Positions 45,922 through 53,558 of a stretch of 58,514 nucleotides of DNA are shown piece by piece. A program made the translations under genes and the position numbers. Within the stretch, counting starts at the first letter, position 1; each line of letters begins with the position of its first letter. A model generated the notes under the pieces. That model saw only the letters and a list, made by a program, of their open reading frames with translations, was not told the origin of the DNA and did not search any database. The stretch comes from Acidobacteriota bacterium (GTDB lineage: Bacteria; Actinomycetota; Acidimicrobiia; Acidimicrobiales; RAAP-2), in assembly GCA_028873575.1 (NCBI GenBank), contig JAGWHY010000008.1:1-58514 (forward strand). The letters run 5' to 3'.

Positions 45922-46682
45922 TGACGGCACTCACCTCGCCCTACCTGTGGTACACGACGCGCGCCACCGGCATGGTCGCGCTCGTGCTCTTCACCCTCGT
46001 CGTCACGCTCGGGACCTTCGTCGCGAACCGCGTCGGCGGTTCGATCGTGGGTCGCTTTGAACTCAATGAGTTACACCGGTCGGTGTCAATGGTCGCCGTG
46101 GTCTTCTTGGCCCTGCACGTGATCACGACCGTGGTCGACAGTTTCGTCGCGACGGGATGGATTTCAATCATCGTGCCCTTCACCTCGTCCTACAAACGTC
46201 TCGCGGTGGCGATTGGCGCGATTGCCTTCGACCTGATTTTGGCGGTGTGGGTGTCGAGCCTGCTCAAAGTACGCATTAAGAACGCCAGTTGGCGCTTCAT
46301 CCACTGGTTCAGTTGGCTGGCCTTCGCCAGCGCCCTGGCGCACGGCTTCTTGACCGGCACCGACGGCCACCACGGCGCGGGTTTGGCCCTCGTCGCGGCC
46401 TGCGCGCTGGTCGTCGCGCTGGCCGCGATCTGGCGCTACGTGGGACGTCCCACGCGCGCGGCCGGGCGTACGGCGCTCTCCCCACTCGTCGCCGCGCCGT
46501 TGCCCGAGCGCCCGGCGCGGCCCAGTCGGCGCCTGGCGCCCCCGGACGCCCCTCGACCGGTGCCGAGTGCTCGCGGCGGCGCGCGTCCAAGCGCGCCGGC
46601 CCCCCGCGATTCCCCGAGTACCGCGTCGAGTCCCTTTCCTCGCTCGCCGTTCAAAACGCCTAAGCCCGGAGGACGTCGATGA
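45918..46682 (+). CDS. Ferric-reductase-like haem membrane protein
   Basis: This 254-residue protein has six predicted helices in the first 180 residues. His pairs about 14 residues apart in ELHRSVSMVAVVFLALH and in FIHWFSWLAFASALAH match the bis-His haem b ligands of the ferric-reductase-like transmembrane (FRD/MsrQ) family. A Pro/Arg-rich cytoplasmic tail of about 75 residues follows and is low-complexity. It could carry electrons across the membrane between the NuoF-like/ferredoxin pair inside and a flavinylated partner outside. The ATG at 45918 has AGGAGG upstream; start and stop both overlap neighbours (ATGA). Confidence 0.85.
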   Translation: MMTALTSPYLWYTTRATGMVALVLFTLVVTLGTFVANRVGGSIVGRFELNELHRSVSMVAVVFLALHVITTVVDSFVATGWISIIVPFTSSYKRLAVAIGAIAFDLILAVWVSSLLKVRIKNASWRFIHWFSWLAFASALAHGFLTGTDGHHGAGLALVAACALVVALAAIWRYVGRPTRAAGRTALSPLVAAPLPERPARPSRRLAPPDAPRPVPSARGGARPSAPAPRDSPSTASSPFPRSPFKTPKPGGRR

Positions 46683-47956
46683 TCGACGCCGCGCAGATGC
46701 CCCGTCTCCTGCACGGCACGCCCGGCAAGCCCTTCACGCTCGAGCAGCACGAGGCGACGTACCACTCCACGTTTCGCACCGGGTCGTTGCTCGACGAACT
46801 CACCAATTCGGGCCTCACTGGACGTGGCGGCGCCGCCTTTCCCACGGCCGTCAAGGCGCGTCTCATCCGCGAACAACGTGGACACCGCAAATACGTGGTG
46901 GTGAACGCCATGGAGGGTGAGCCGGCGTCGCACAAAGACCAGACGTTGTTGTCGACCAATCCCCACCTCGTACTCGACGGCGCGGAGATTCTCGCGTCCA
47001 TCGTCGGCGCCCAGCGCGTCGCGATCGCGGTCGCCCGCGACAATCCGATCGTCGTCAATCACGTCAAGCGCGCCCTGCACGAACGTGAACGTCGTTCCAA
47101 GCGTGGGCCCGAACTCGAGTTGCACACGCCCCCGTGGCGCTACGTGGCGGGTGAGGAGTCGGCGCTGGTGCACTGGCTCGACGACAACGAGTCGCTCCCC
47201 CAGTACCGACCGCGCCGACCTCACGTGTTACGCATTGGCCACGACCCGGTCCTGCTCGACAACGCCGAAACTTGCGCGAACGTTGGGCTCATTGGCCGTT
47301 ACGGGGCGCAGTGGTTTCGTGGACTAGGCGACGACGCGACGCCCGGGACCCAGCTGGTGTCCCTGACGGGCGCCGTGGCGCGCCCCACCGTCGTCGAGGT
47401 CGTACTCGGCACGCCGCTGCGTCAGATTCTCGCCGCGGCCGGCGCCGACACGTCACCGCGCGCCCTCTTGCTCGGCGGCTACGGCGGCGCCTGGCTGTCA
47501 GGCGACTACCTCGACACGCCCTACGACAACACCGCGCTGAAACCGCTGGGCGCCTCGGTCGGCGCCGGCGTCATCGTCGTCTTGCCCCGTCAGGGCTGCG
47601 GGGTCGTTGAAACACACCGGGTGGTGCGTTGGATGGCGAACGAGAGCGCGCGTCAGTGCGGTCCGTGCGCCTTCGGCCTCCCGGCGCTCGCCGAAGATCT
47701 CGCGCACCTCGCCCACGCCACGCGTGACGCCGACGCGGCACTTCGGCGATTGATCGAGCGCGCGGGCGTGATCGAGGGTCGCGGCGCGTGTCACCACCCC
47801 GACGGCGTCGTTCGCTTCGTGCGCTCGGCGATCGAGGTCTTCCGCGACGACCTCGCCCAACACGTGGCCGGAAACGCCTGCGCGGGCGCGAAGAGCCCAA
47901 CGCACTACGCCACCGTGCCGACCCTCGAGCGAGAAGAGGAGTTGATATGGGAGTAG
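46679..47956 (+). CDS. NuoF-like NADH/FMN flavoprotein subunit
   Basis: This 425-residue protein resembles the 51-kDa subunit of complex I: GLTGRGGAAFPTAVKA (FMN/NADH glycine loop), YVVVNAMEGEPASHKDQTLL, an SLBB-like segment, and an iron-sulfur C-domain ESARQCGPCAFGLP ... GACHHPDG. Only three of the four cluster Cys are present; the first Cys of the usual ESCGxCxPC motif is Ala. It is not in a nuo cluster. With ApbE, a haem membrane protein and ferredoxin around it, it probably feeds NADH electrons to a membrane redox chain. It overlaps the neighbours on both sides. Confidence 0.85.
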   Translation: MIDAAQMPRLLHGTPGKPFTLEQHEATYHSTFRTGSLLDELTNSGLTGRGGAAFPTAVKARLIREQRGHRKYVVVNAMEGEPASHKDQTLLSTNPHLVLDGAEILASIVGAQRVAIAVARDNPIVVNHVKRALHERERRSKRGPELELHTPPWRYVAGEESALVHWLDDNESLPQYRPRRPHVLRIGHDPVLLDNAETCANVGLIGRYGAQWFRGLGDDATPGTQLVSLTGAVARPTVVEVVLGTPLRQILAAAGADTSPRALLLGGYGGAWLSGDYLDTPYDNTALKPLGASVGAGVIVVLPRQGCGVVETHRVVRWMANESARQCGPCAFGLPALAEDLAHLAHATRDADAALRRLIERAGVIEGRGACHHPDGVVRFVRSAIEVFRDDLAQHVAGNACAGAKSPTHYATVPTLEREEELIWE

Positions 47957-48207
47957 TGCGACGCCGAAGCGGAGGCTTCGTGTTAAAGGTCAATCCGATT
48001 CTCTGCGACGGTTACGGGCACTGTCACGAACTGGCCCCGGAGTTGGTGAACGTCGACGAATGGGGCTATCCCATCATTAAAACGGCGATCACGCCGTTGT
48101 CGGACTTAGCGACGCTCGAGAGCGCGCGCTACGCCGTGCGGGGCTGCCCCCGCCAAGCGCTACGCGTGGAGCGCCTCAGCGACGATCCGGGTCCGACGCG
48201 TCGATAA
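47947..48207 (+). CDS. Ferredoxin, three-cysteine P450 type
   Basis: This 86-residue ferredoxin has ILCDGYGHCHELAPELV (CxxxxxC) and RGCPRQAL (CP). This pattern of three Cys predicts a [3Fe-4S] cluster, as in P450-partner ferredoxins. The ATG at 47947 has GAGGAG upstream and overlaps the NuoF-like stop by ten bases. It likely accepts electrons from the NuoF-like protein. Its last 32 bases overlap the opposing VOC gene. Confidence 0.92.
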   Translation: MGVVRRRSGGFVLKVNPILCDGYGHCHELAPELVNVDEWGYPIIKTAITPLSDLATLESARYAVRGCPRQALRVERLSDDPGPTRR

Positions 48208-48550
48208 GTTCCAAGCGATTCCCTACGGGATCGTCAACGTAACAGTGCACCATGCCCTCGATCGCTTGATCAACGCGTACGTGGTACCCGGCCGCCTCGA
48301 CGCGTTCCACGAGCGTCGCGTACGCCCCGACGCGAAAGGCGGGGTGCGCCTTGGTCGCGGGCTGAAAGTCGAGGGCGACGCCCAGGTGGAGCGACACGTC
48401 ACCCTGGCGGTACCACCGGCCACCGCGCGTCGCGAGCGCGGCCGGCTTTTCCTCGCGCGCAAAGCCGAGTACGTCGACGTAGAACTCGTCGCAGCGCTCT
48501 TCGCTCCCGGGGGGAATCGCCAGTTGCACGTGATCGAGCCGCCAGGTCAG
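48176..48550 (-). CDS. VOC/glyoxalase family protein, CTG start likely
   Basis: This is a single-domain VOC protein of about 124 residues: RLDHVQLAIPPGSEERCDEFYVDVLGF, FRVGAYATLVERVEAAGY and HCYVDDPVGNRLELID with the metal-binding His/Glu pattern. The first ATG/GTG (48529) would cut off the first beta strand. A CTG at 48550 restores WRLDHVQLAIP and sits five bases after AAGGAG; an in-frame TAA just upstream bars other starts. The function is unknown. It overlaps the ferredoxin gene by 32 bp at its 3' end and is divergent from the bS22 gene. Confidence 0.82.
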   Translation of the reverse strand: MTWRLDHVQLAIPPGSEERCDEFYVDVLGFAREEKPAALATRGGRWYRQGDVSLHLGVALDFQPATKAHPAFRVGAYATLVERVEAAGYHVRVDQAIEGMVHCYVDDPVGNRLELIDASDPDRR

Positions 48551-48602
48551 TGAATCTCCTTAAAAAAGGGTACGGGCAAAACCTAGTAGTGTTCTTCGAG
48601 CC

Positions 48603-48704
48603 ATGGGATCTCTGATTAAAAAGCGCCGTAAGCGCATGCGCAAGAAGAAGCACAAGAAGATGCTGAAGCGGACTCGCTTCCAGCGTCGCGCCGCCGGCAA
48701 ATAG
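48603..48704 (+). CDS. Small ribosomal protein bS22 (AURKAIP1/COX24 domain)
   Basis: This is a 33-residue protein, too short for normal gene finders, very basic: it begins MGSLIKKRRKRMRKKKHKK and ends QRRAAGK. It matches almost residue for residue the bS22 protein found in mycobacterial ribosomes, which binds the 30S decoding region. There is no Shine-Dalgarno; TAGTGT at 48587-48592 lies ten bases upstream. It stands alone between the VOC gene and the ispE 3' end. Confidence 0.93.
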   Translation: MGSLIKKRRKRMRKKKHKKMLKRTRFQRRAAGK

Positions 48705-48714
48705 CGTCGTCGCC

Positions 48715-49461
48715 CTACGCGGGCGTCGTCATCGCGTGGCGAAATTGCAACGGTCCGTAGGGACCCTGGACGCGCCACGTCGCCTCGTCGCCCACGTGAC
48801 CTTCGAAAAAGAGGGTGGAGCCCGAACCCGCGAGCACCGGTTCTTGGCCAACACTCGCCGCGAGCCAGTCCATCACCGCGCCCAGACGAGGTTCCACCAG
48901 GCGCGCGGCGGCGGCGAGCTCGTTTCGCCCGCCGAGCGGGGAGCCCTCGCGCCGGAGTTGATCGTAGGCCCGGTAGCAGCTTCCCGTGTCGACCTCGAGC
49001 CCCGTCAAGACCAGCGTGAGCTCGCGCGCGACGAAGGGCTGCGGCGTCACTCGTTCGCCCACGCCCTCCACGAGCGCCGTTCCCCCGACCTGACAGAAGG
49101 GCACGTCCCCACCGAGCTGTAGGGCCACCTCCGCGGGAACCCCGCCCGCCCAGCGCAAAATGGCCGCGGCGTCGGCGCTCCCGCCGCCGAGCCCCCCACG
49201 CGCGGGGATCACCTTGCGCAACGTCACGCCGGCGCGTCGCCCCACGAGGCGAAGGGCTCGGACGACCAAATTGGTGTGATCGTCGGCCACGCCCGTGGGC
49301 GAACCTTCGAGACGCAGATAGTCCGCGTCCTCTTCGAGGGTGAGCTCGTCGGCGAAGTCGATGGTGCACATTTCACTGCGCAGTTCGTGGCGCCCGTCGT
49401 CACGACGACCGGTCACCTCGAGGTACCACGTCAATTTGGCCGGCGCGCGCAGGGTAATCAC
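48715..49461 (-). CDS. ispE: 4-diphosphocytidyl-2-C-methyl-D-erythritol kinase
   Basis: This 248-residue GHMP kinase of the MEP isoprenoid pathway has APAKLTWYLEVTGRRDDGRHELRS (N-terminal Lys), the P-loop IPARGGLGGGSADAAAILRWAG, DVPFCQVGGTALVEGVGE and AGSGSTLFFEG (motif 3). It is shorter than E. coli IspE (283) but keeps all motifs. The GTG start overlaps the rsmA stop (GTGA). The tatD-rpfB/yabE-ksgA-ispE order is widely conserved. Confidence 0.93.
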   Translation of the reverse strand: MITLRAPAKLTWYLEVTGRRDDGRHELRSEMCTIDFADELTLEEDADYLRLEGSPTGVADDHTNLVVRALRLVGRRAGVTLRKVIPARGGLGGGSADAAAILRWAGGVPAEVALQLGGDVPFCQVGGTALVEGVGERVTPQPFVARELTLVLTGLEVDTGSCYRAYDQLRREGSPLGGRNELAAAARLVEPRLGAVMDWLAASVGQEPVLAGSGSTLFFEGHVGDEATWRVQGPYGPLQFRHAMTTPA

Positions 49462-50273
49462 CGCGCCGCCGCCAAACTCGCGAACTCCTCAATGGTCAAC
49501 TCTTCGGGTCGTCGCGTGGCGTCGACGCCCGCGCGCTCGAAGACACCCTCACTCGCCCACTCGGCCAGCGAACGGCGCAACATCTTGCGTCGCTGCGCGA
49601 AGGCCGTGCGCACGACCTCAAAGAGTGCCTCGTCGCTCACGACCGACGGATCAATCAGCACGCGGTCGCGCCGAGTAATGGCGACGAGCGCGGAGTCGAC
49701 GTGCGGTTTGGGTACGAACACGGTCGGGGGGACCTTGCCCACCACGCGCGCCTCGGCGAAATACTGGACCCGCACCGACGCCGCGCCGTAGGCCTCGTCA
49801 CCCGCGCGCGCGGCTAAACGCTCCCCGACCTCGTACTGCACCATCACGAGGAGCCGCTTCACGAGCGGCACGTGTTCGAGCAGGTGCATGATCAGGGGTG
49901 TCGCGACGTTGTAGGGAAGATTCGCGACGATGACGGTGTCGCGTCCGGTCAATATCGTGTCGTAGTCGGCCCGCAGCGCGTCCACGTGGTGTACCACCAC
50001 GCCGAGGGGCGCGACGACCTCGTCCAAGGCGGCGAGGAGGTAGCGATCGACCTCGAGCGCCTCAACCGTGGCCCCGGTTTCGACCAGTGCCAGGGTTAAC
50101 GAGCCAAGACCGGCACCGATCTCGAGCACGAAGTCGCCGGGACCAACCTCGGCCAGGCGCGCGACGCGCCGTACCGTGTTGGCGTCGACGACGAAGTTCT
50201 GCCCGAGCGCGCGCGAGGGCTTCAGACCGTGGCGCGTGAGCAGATCAGTGATTTGCGCGCGCGAGTGCGTCAC
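49458..50273 (-). CDS. rsmA: 16S rRNA dimethyladenosine transferase
   Basis: This protein of about 271 residues dimethylates A1518/A1519 of 16S rRNA. It has PSRALGQNFVVDANTVRR, VLEIGAGLGSLTLAL (SAM motif), VVIVANLPYNVATPLI (motif IV, NLPY), VQYEVGERLAA, and FAQRRKMLRRSL. The GTG at 50273 overlaps the stop of the PASTA-DPBB gene (GTGA), so the frame extending to 50390 is not used. It sits between that gene and ispE. Confidence 0.95.
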   Translation of the reverse strand: MTHSRAQITDLLTRHGLKPSRALGQNFVVDANTVRRVARLAEVGPGDFVLEIGAGLGSLTLALVETGATVEALEVDRYLLAALDEVVAPLGVVVHHVDALRADYDTILTGRDTVIVANLPYNVATPLIMHLLEHVPLVKRLLVMVQYEVGERLAARAGDEAYGAASVRVQYFAEARVVGKVPPTVFVPKPHVDSALVAITRRDRVLIDPSVVSDEALFEVVRTAFAQRRKMLRRSLAEWASEGVFERAGVDATRRPEELTIEEFASLAAAR

Positions 50274-51103
50274 CAGGTGACTCGGACGTTGATGACGCCT
50301 TGGGGCAGCGGCGCGAGCTGCGCGAACTGCGTTTCGGAGAGGTCGATGATGTGATTCGAACCCGAGTCTTCGTGGTCGGTCACCGTGCAACTAATGGTGT
50401 GGCCGGTCGCGAGGTCGCGCACCGTGACGACAGTGCCCATCGGGAGAAACCACGTCGCGCAACGCCCCGGGAAGTAGGAGTACCAGGTCGCGACCCCGTA
50501 CTTGTAGTGGCCGGCCGCGATGGCGGCCGCTTCGTCCACCGCCCGCGGCGCGACGAAGGCCACCGGATGAGGCGTGGCGCGCGCGATGACGTGCACCACG
50601 ACGTGACTGTGCCAGGCCACGACCGTGCCCGGCGCGGGTGACTGAGAAACCGCGACCGACCACGAGCCGTTCGAGGCGCCCGGCCCAATCGTGGAGAAGT
50701 ACAGCGCGGTGTGGCGCATGAGGGCGTAGACCTGGGCGCGTGTGTGGCCCACCAGACGCGGCACGACCCGGGGCCCGCGCGGGGTGAGATTTGTGACGTG
50801 CACCCGGACCTCGCTGTGATACGCCACGAGAGTGCCGGGACGCGGCGACTGTCCGGTCGCTTCGACCCAGTGGCCGGTGGCCGATCCGGGACCCCACGTC
50901 ACGAAATAGAGACCGGCTCGACGCATCTGCGCGAAGACCTGCGCGCGATTATGACCAATGAGTCGAGGAACACGCACCGGGGCGTGCGCGGACGCGGCGC
51001 CGCTCAGAGCAGGCGTGATTGACGCTCCCACGAGAGCGAGTACGGCTCCCGTGGCGCGAAGCGCGCGCGAGCGCTGACGCGCTCGACGTGATGATGTCCT
51101 CAG
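50270..51103 (-). CDS. Exported PASTA-PASTA-DPBB (RlpA/3D-like) protein
   Basis: This protein of about 277 residues has a signal peptide (RRARQRSRALRATGAVLALVG to SAHA), two PASTA domains at about residues 42-105 and 112-175 (VPRLIGHNRAQVFAQMRRAGL and VPRLVGHTRAQVYALMRHTAL, each ending in a VxVHV strand) and a C-terminal double-psi beta-barrel (GVATWYSYFPGRCATWFLPMGTVVTV, DLSETQFAQLAPLPQGVINVRV). It should bind peptidoglycan and act as a wall-remodelling or lytic-transglycosylase-like factor. The first ATG/GTG (51031) would remove most of the signal peptide. CTG 51103 with GGAGGA five bases upstream gives a complete one. It sits at the tatD-rsmA locus where rpfB/yabE lie in other bacteria. 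Confidence 0.85.
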   Translation of the reverse strand: MRTSSRRARQRSRALRATGAVLALVGASITPALSGAASAHAPVRVPRLIGHNRAQVFAQMRRAGLYFVTWGPGSATGHWVEATGQSPRPGTLVAYHSEVRVHVTNLTPRGPRVVPRLVGHTRAQVYALMRHTALYFSTIGPGASNGSWSVAVSQSPAPGTVVAWHSHVVVHVIARATPHPVAFVAPRAVDEAAAIAAGHYKYGVATWYSYFPGRCATWFLPMGTVVTVRDLATGHTISCTVTDHEDSGSNHIIDLSETQFAQLAPLPQGVINVRVTW

Positions 51104-51214
51104 AATTGTCCTCCGCCAGGACCGCGGAGCACCGTCGGCTCCGCCCCCTCACGCTAGGGAAAAAGTTCGCCTCGCACAACACCGGGCCGAAAAACGCCAA
51201 ATAATTGGGAAATC

Positions 51215-52012
51215 TCACCACTCAAGGGGCAAATTGAACAATCGCGCGGTGTTCTTCCAGGTTTCTTGGCGCACGAGGTCCACGTCCTCACCACGAAGCT
51301 CGGCGACGAACTCGCCGACGATGGAGACCAGGGCCGGCTCGTTCGGCCGACCGCGGTGCGGCACGGGCGCGAGGAAGGGGCTGTCGGTCTCAACGTGCAG
51401 GCGCTCGAGCGGAATGAGTTTGACCGCCTCGCGCAGCGTCTCGGCGTTCTTAAACGTCACCACGCCCGAGATCGAGAGATCGAGCCCTCGCTCGAGACAG
51501 CCTTCGGCCTCGGCGGGCGTACCGGTAAAGCAGTGGATGACGGTGCGCGACGGGGCGCCCTCCGCGTCGAGCACGGCGAACAGGTCGTCGAAGGCGTCGC
51601 GGGCGTGAATCACCAGGGCGAGGTCGAGTTCGTGGGCGAGGCCGATCTGCGCGGCGAAGGAGACCATTTGATCGGCCCTCGAGGAGTGTTCGTAGTAGTA
51701 GTCCAGGCCACACTCACCAATGCCGACCAGTCGAGGCGGCTTCGCGCGCGCCAGCGCCGCCACCGGCGCGAGGTCGCTCGCGGCGTCGTGCGGGTGCAAC
51801 CCCACGGTGGCGTAGAGATCCACCGGCGCGTCGCGGGTGACGAGCGCGAGCGCCTGGGTGGAGCTTTCACGGTCGGTGCCGATAACGACCGCGCGTCGCA
51901 CCCCGGCCTCGTACGTGCGCGTCAAGGTCGCCGCCAGTGCCGCCTCGGCGTCGGGCGCGCCCTCGAAGAAGCGATCCTGCAGGTGACAGTGCGCGTCCGT
52001 CCAGTAACTCAC
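51215..52012 (-). CDS. tatD: TatD family metal-dependent DNase
   Basis: This 265-residue TIM-barrel hydrolase has WTDAHCHLQDRFF (HxH metal site), VGIGECGLDYYYEHS (Glu), QIGLAHELDLALVIHARDAFDD (His), VIHCFTGTPAEAEGCLERG (His) and LHVETDSPFLAPVPHRGRPNEP (final Asp). It removes 3' nucleotides from DNA and is coupled to metG by GTGA overlap. The metG-tatD order matches mycobacteria (Rv1007-Rv1008). Confidence 0.96.
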   Translation of the reverse strand: MSYWTDAHCHLQDRFFEGAPDAEAALAATLTRTYEAGVRRAVVIGTDRESSTQALALVTRDAPVDLYATVGLHPHDAASDLAPVAALARAKPPRLVGIGECGLDYYYEHSSRADQMVSFAAQIGLAHELDLALVIHARDAFDDLFAVLDAEGAPSRTVIHCFTGTPAEAEGCLERGLDLSISGVVTFKNAETLREAVKLIPLERLHVETDSPFLAPVPHRGRPNEPALVSIVGEFVAELRGEDVDLVRQETWKNTARLFNLPLEW

Positions 52013-53541
52013 GGGACCTCGACAATTCGCGGAAAGAGGGGGTCGGCCTTAACCACGTGTTGACCTCCGGGGTAGCGACCCCAGCGCGCCACCTCGTCGA
52101 AGGGGCCCTCGGCCGGCGACCCCACGAGTCCGATCCGACGCCAGATCTCCTCCGCGACGCTCGGCATGGCGGGCGTGATGAGAATCGCGACCAATCGAAT
52201 CGCCTCGAGCGCGTCGCCTAAGACGCTCGACACGGCGTCGCCCGCGTCCATCTTCCACGGGGCGTGCTCTTCGAGGTACGCGTTCGTCGCGCCGATGAGT
52301 TCCCAGGTCGCCTCGAGCGCGAGACTGGGGGCGAAGCGCTCCCACGCGAGGCGCGCCTCACCGAGCGCCCGCTCGGCGCTCGCGCGCAACGTCGAGCTCC
52401 CGCTCGGGGCCGGCCCGAGGCCCGCGCACTTCGCGGTGACCACCGCGACGACGCGGGCGACGAGATTGCCGAGGTTGTTCGCGAGGTCGGTGTTGTAGCG
52501 CGCCGTAATGCTTTCGATCGAGAACTCCCCGTCGTTACCGAGGATGGTCTCGCGCAAGAGGTAGTAGCGCAAGGGGTCCACGCCGAACTCGGCGCTCAAG
52601 GTCGACGGCACGATGTCGGTCAGCTTCACCGGCGCGTCGGCGTCCATGGTCTTACCCAGTTTCTTACCTCCGACCAGGAGCCAACCGGTGACCTGGACGT
52701 GGCTGACGGGCTCGAGCCCCGCGGCCAGGCACATTGCCGGCCACCACACGCAGTGAAAGCGAATGATCTCCTTGCCGACCAAGTGATGAGAGTTCGGCCA
52801 CCACTTCTCGACCTCGTCGTCCTCGCGTCCGTAGCCAATCGCGGTGAGGTAATTAATCAGCGCGTCGTACCACACGTAAAAGACGTGGCGCTCATCCCAA
52901 GGGACGGGGATTCCCCACGAGATCGACGTGCGCGTAATGGAGATGTCTTTCAGCCCACCCTTGATAAACGACAGTGCTTCGTTGCGACGCGTCTCAGGCG
53001 TGACGAAGTTCGGGTGTTCCTCGTAGAACGCGAGGAGGCGATCTTGAAAGGCGCTCAAGCGAAAGAACCAGTTCTCCTCTTGCATCTCGGTGAGAGGTCG
53101 ACCGTGAATCGGACACTTGCCTTCGTCGCTCGCTTCGAGGGTGTAGTAGTCCTCGCAACTCACGCAGTAGAGGCCCTCGTAGACGTCCTTATAGATAAAG
53201 CCGTTCTCGTAGATCGTGGTGAGAAAGGCCTGCACTGTGCGGAAGTGTCGCGGCTCGGTGGTGCGGATGAAGTCGTCGTTACTAATGTTGAGGTCCCGCC
53301 ACGCCTCGAGAAACCGTGGCGCGATCTGGTCAACCCAGGCTTGGGGGGTCACTCCGTGACTAGCGGCGGTGTCGGCAATCTTTTGACCGTGCTCGTCGGT
53401 GCCGGTCAGGAACTTCACCTCGTCACCGGCCAGTCGGTGCCAACGCGCGAGGGCGTCGGCGTTCACCGTGCAGTACGCGCTGCCCACGTGGGGGGCGTCG
53501 TTGACGTAGTAGATCGGGGTGGTGACGTAGAAGCGACCCAT
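52009..53541 (-). CDS. metG: Methionine-tRNA ligase
   Basis: This 510-residue class I synthetase is the short type without the C-terminal dimerisation domain. The HIGH region is YYVNDAPHVGSAY. A zinc knuckle CVSC...CPIH lies near residue 130. The KMSKS position reads GGKKLGKTMDADAP, i.e. KLGKT, an unusual variant keeping only the last Lys context. The anticodon domain follows with NTDLANNLGNLVARV and APWKMDAGDAV. Start ATG 53541 has a TAGCCT box 6 nt upstream and no Shine-Dalgarno. It heads the metG-tatD-PASTA-rsmA-ispE transcript. Confidence 0.96.
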   Translation of the reverse strand: MGRFYVTTPIYYVNDAPHVGSAYCTVNADALARWHRLAGDEVKFLTGTDEHGQKIADTAASHGVTPQAWVDQIAPRFLEAWRDLNISNDDFIRTTEPRHFRTVQAFLTTIYENGFIYKDVYEGLYCVSCEDYYTLEASDEGKCPIHGRPLTEMQEENWFFRLSAFQDRLLAFYEEHPNFVTPETRRNEALSFIKGGLKDISITRTSISWGIPVPWDERHVFYVWYDALINYLTAIGYGREDDEVEKWWPNSHHLVGKEIIRFHCVWWPAMCLAAGLEPVSHVQVTGWLLVGGKKLGKTMDADAPVKLTDIVPSTLSAEFGVDPLRYYLLRETILGNDGEFSIESITARYNTDLANNLGNLVARVVAVVTAKCAGLGPAPSGSSTLRASAERALGEARLAWERFAPSLALEATWELIGATNAYLEEHAPWKMDAGDAVSSVLGDALEAIRLVAILITPAMPSVAEEIWRRIGLVGSPAEGPFDEVARWGRYPGGQHVVKADPLFPRIVEVP

Positions 53542-53547
53542 CTACAG

Positions 53548-53553
53548 AGGCTA
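53548..53553 (-). promoter_or_regulatory. Candidate -10 box for leaderless metG
   Basis: TAGCCT on the minus strand lies 6 nt before the ATG at 53541, just after the rsmI stop. Confidence 0.5.
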
Positions 53554-53558
53554 CCGAA

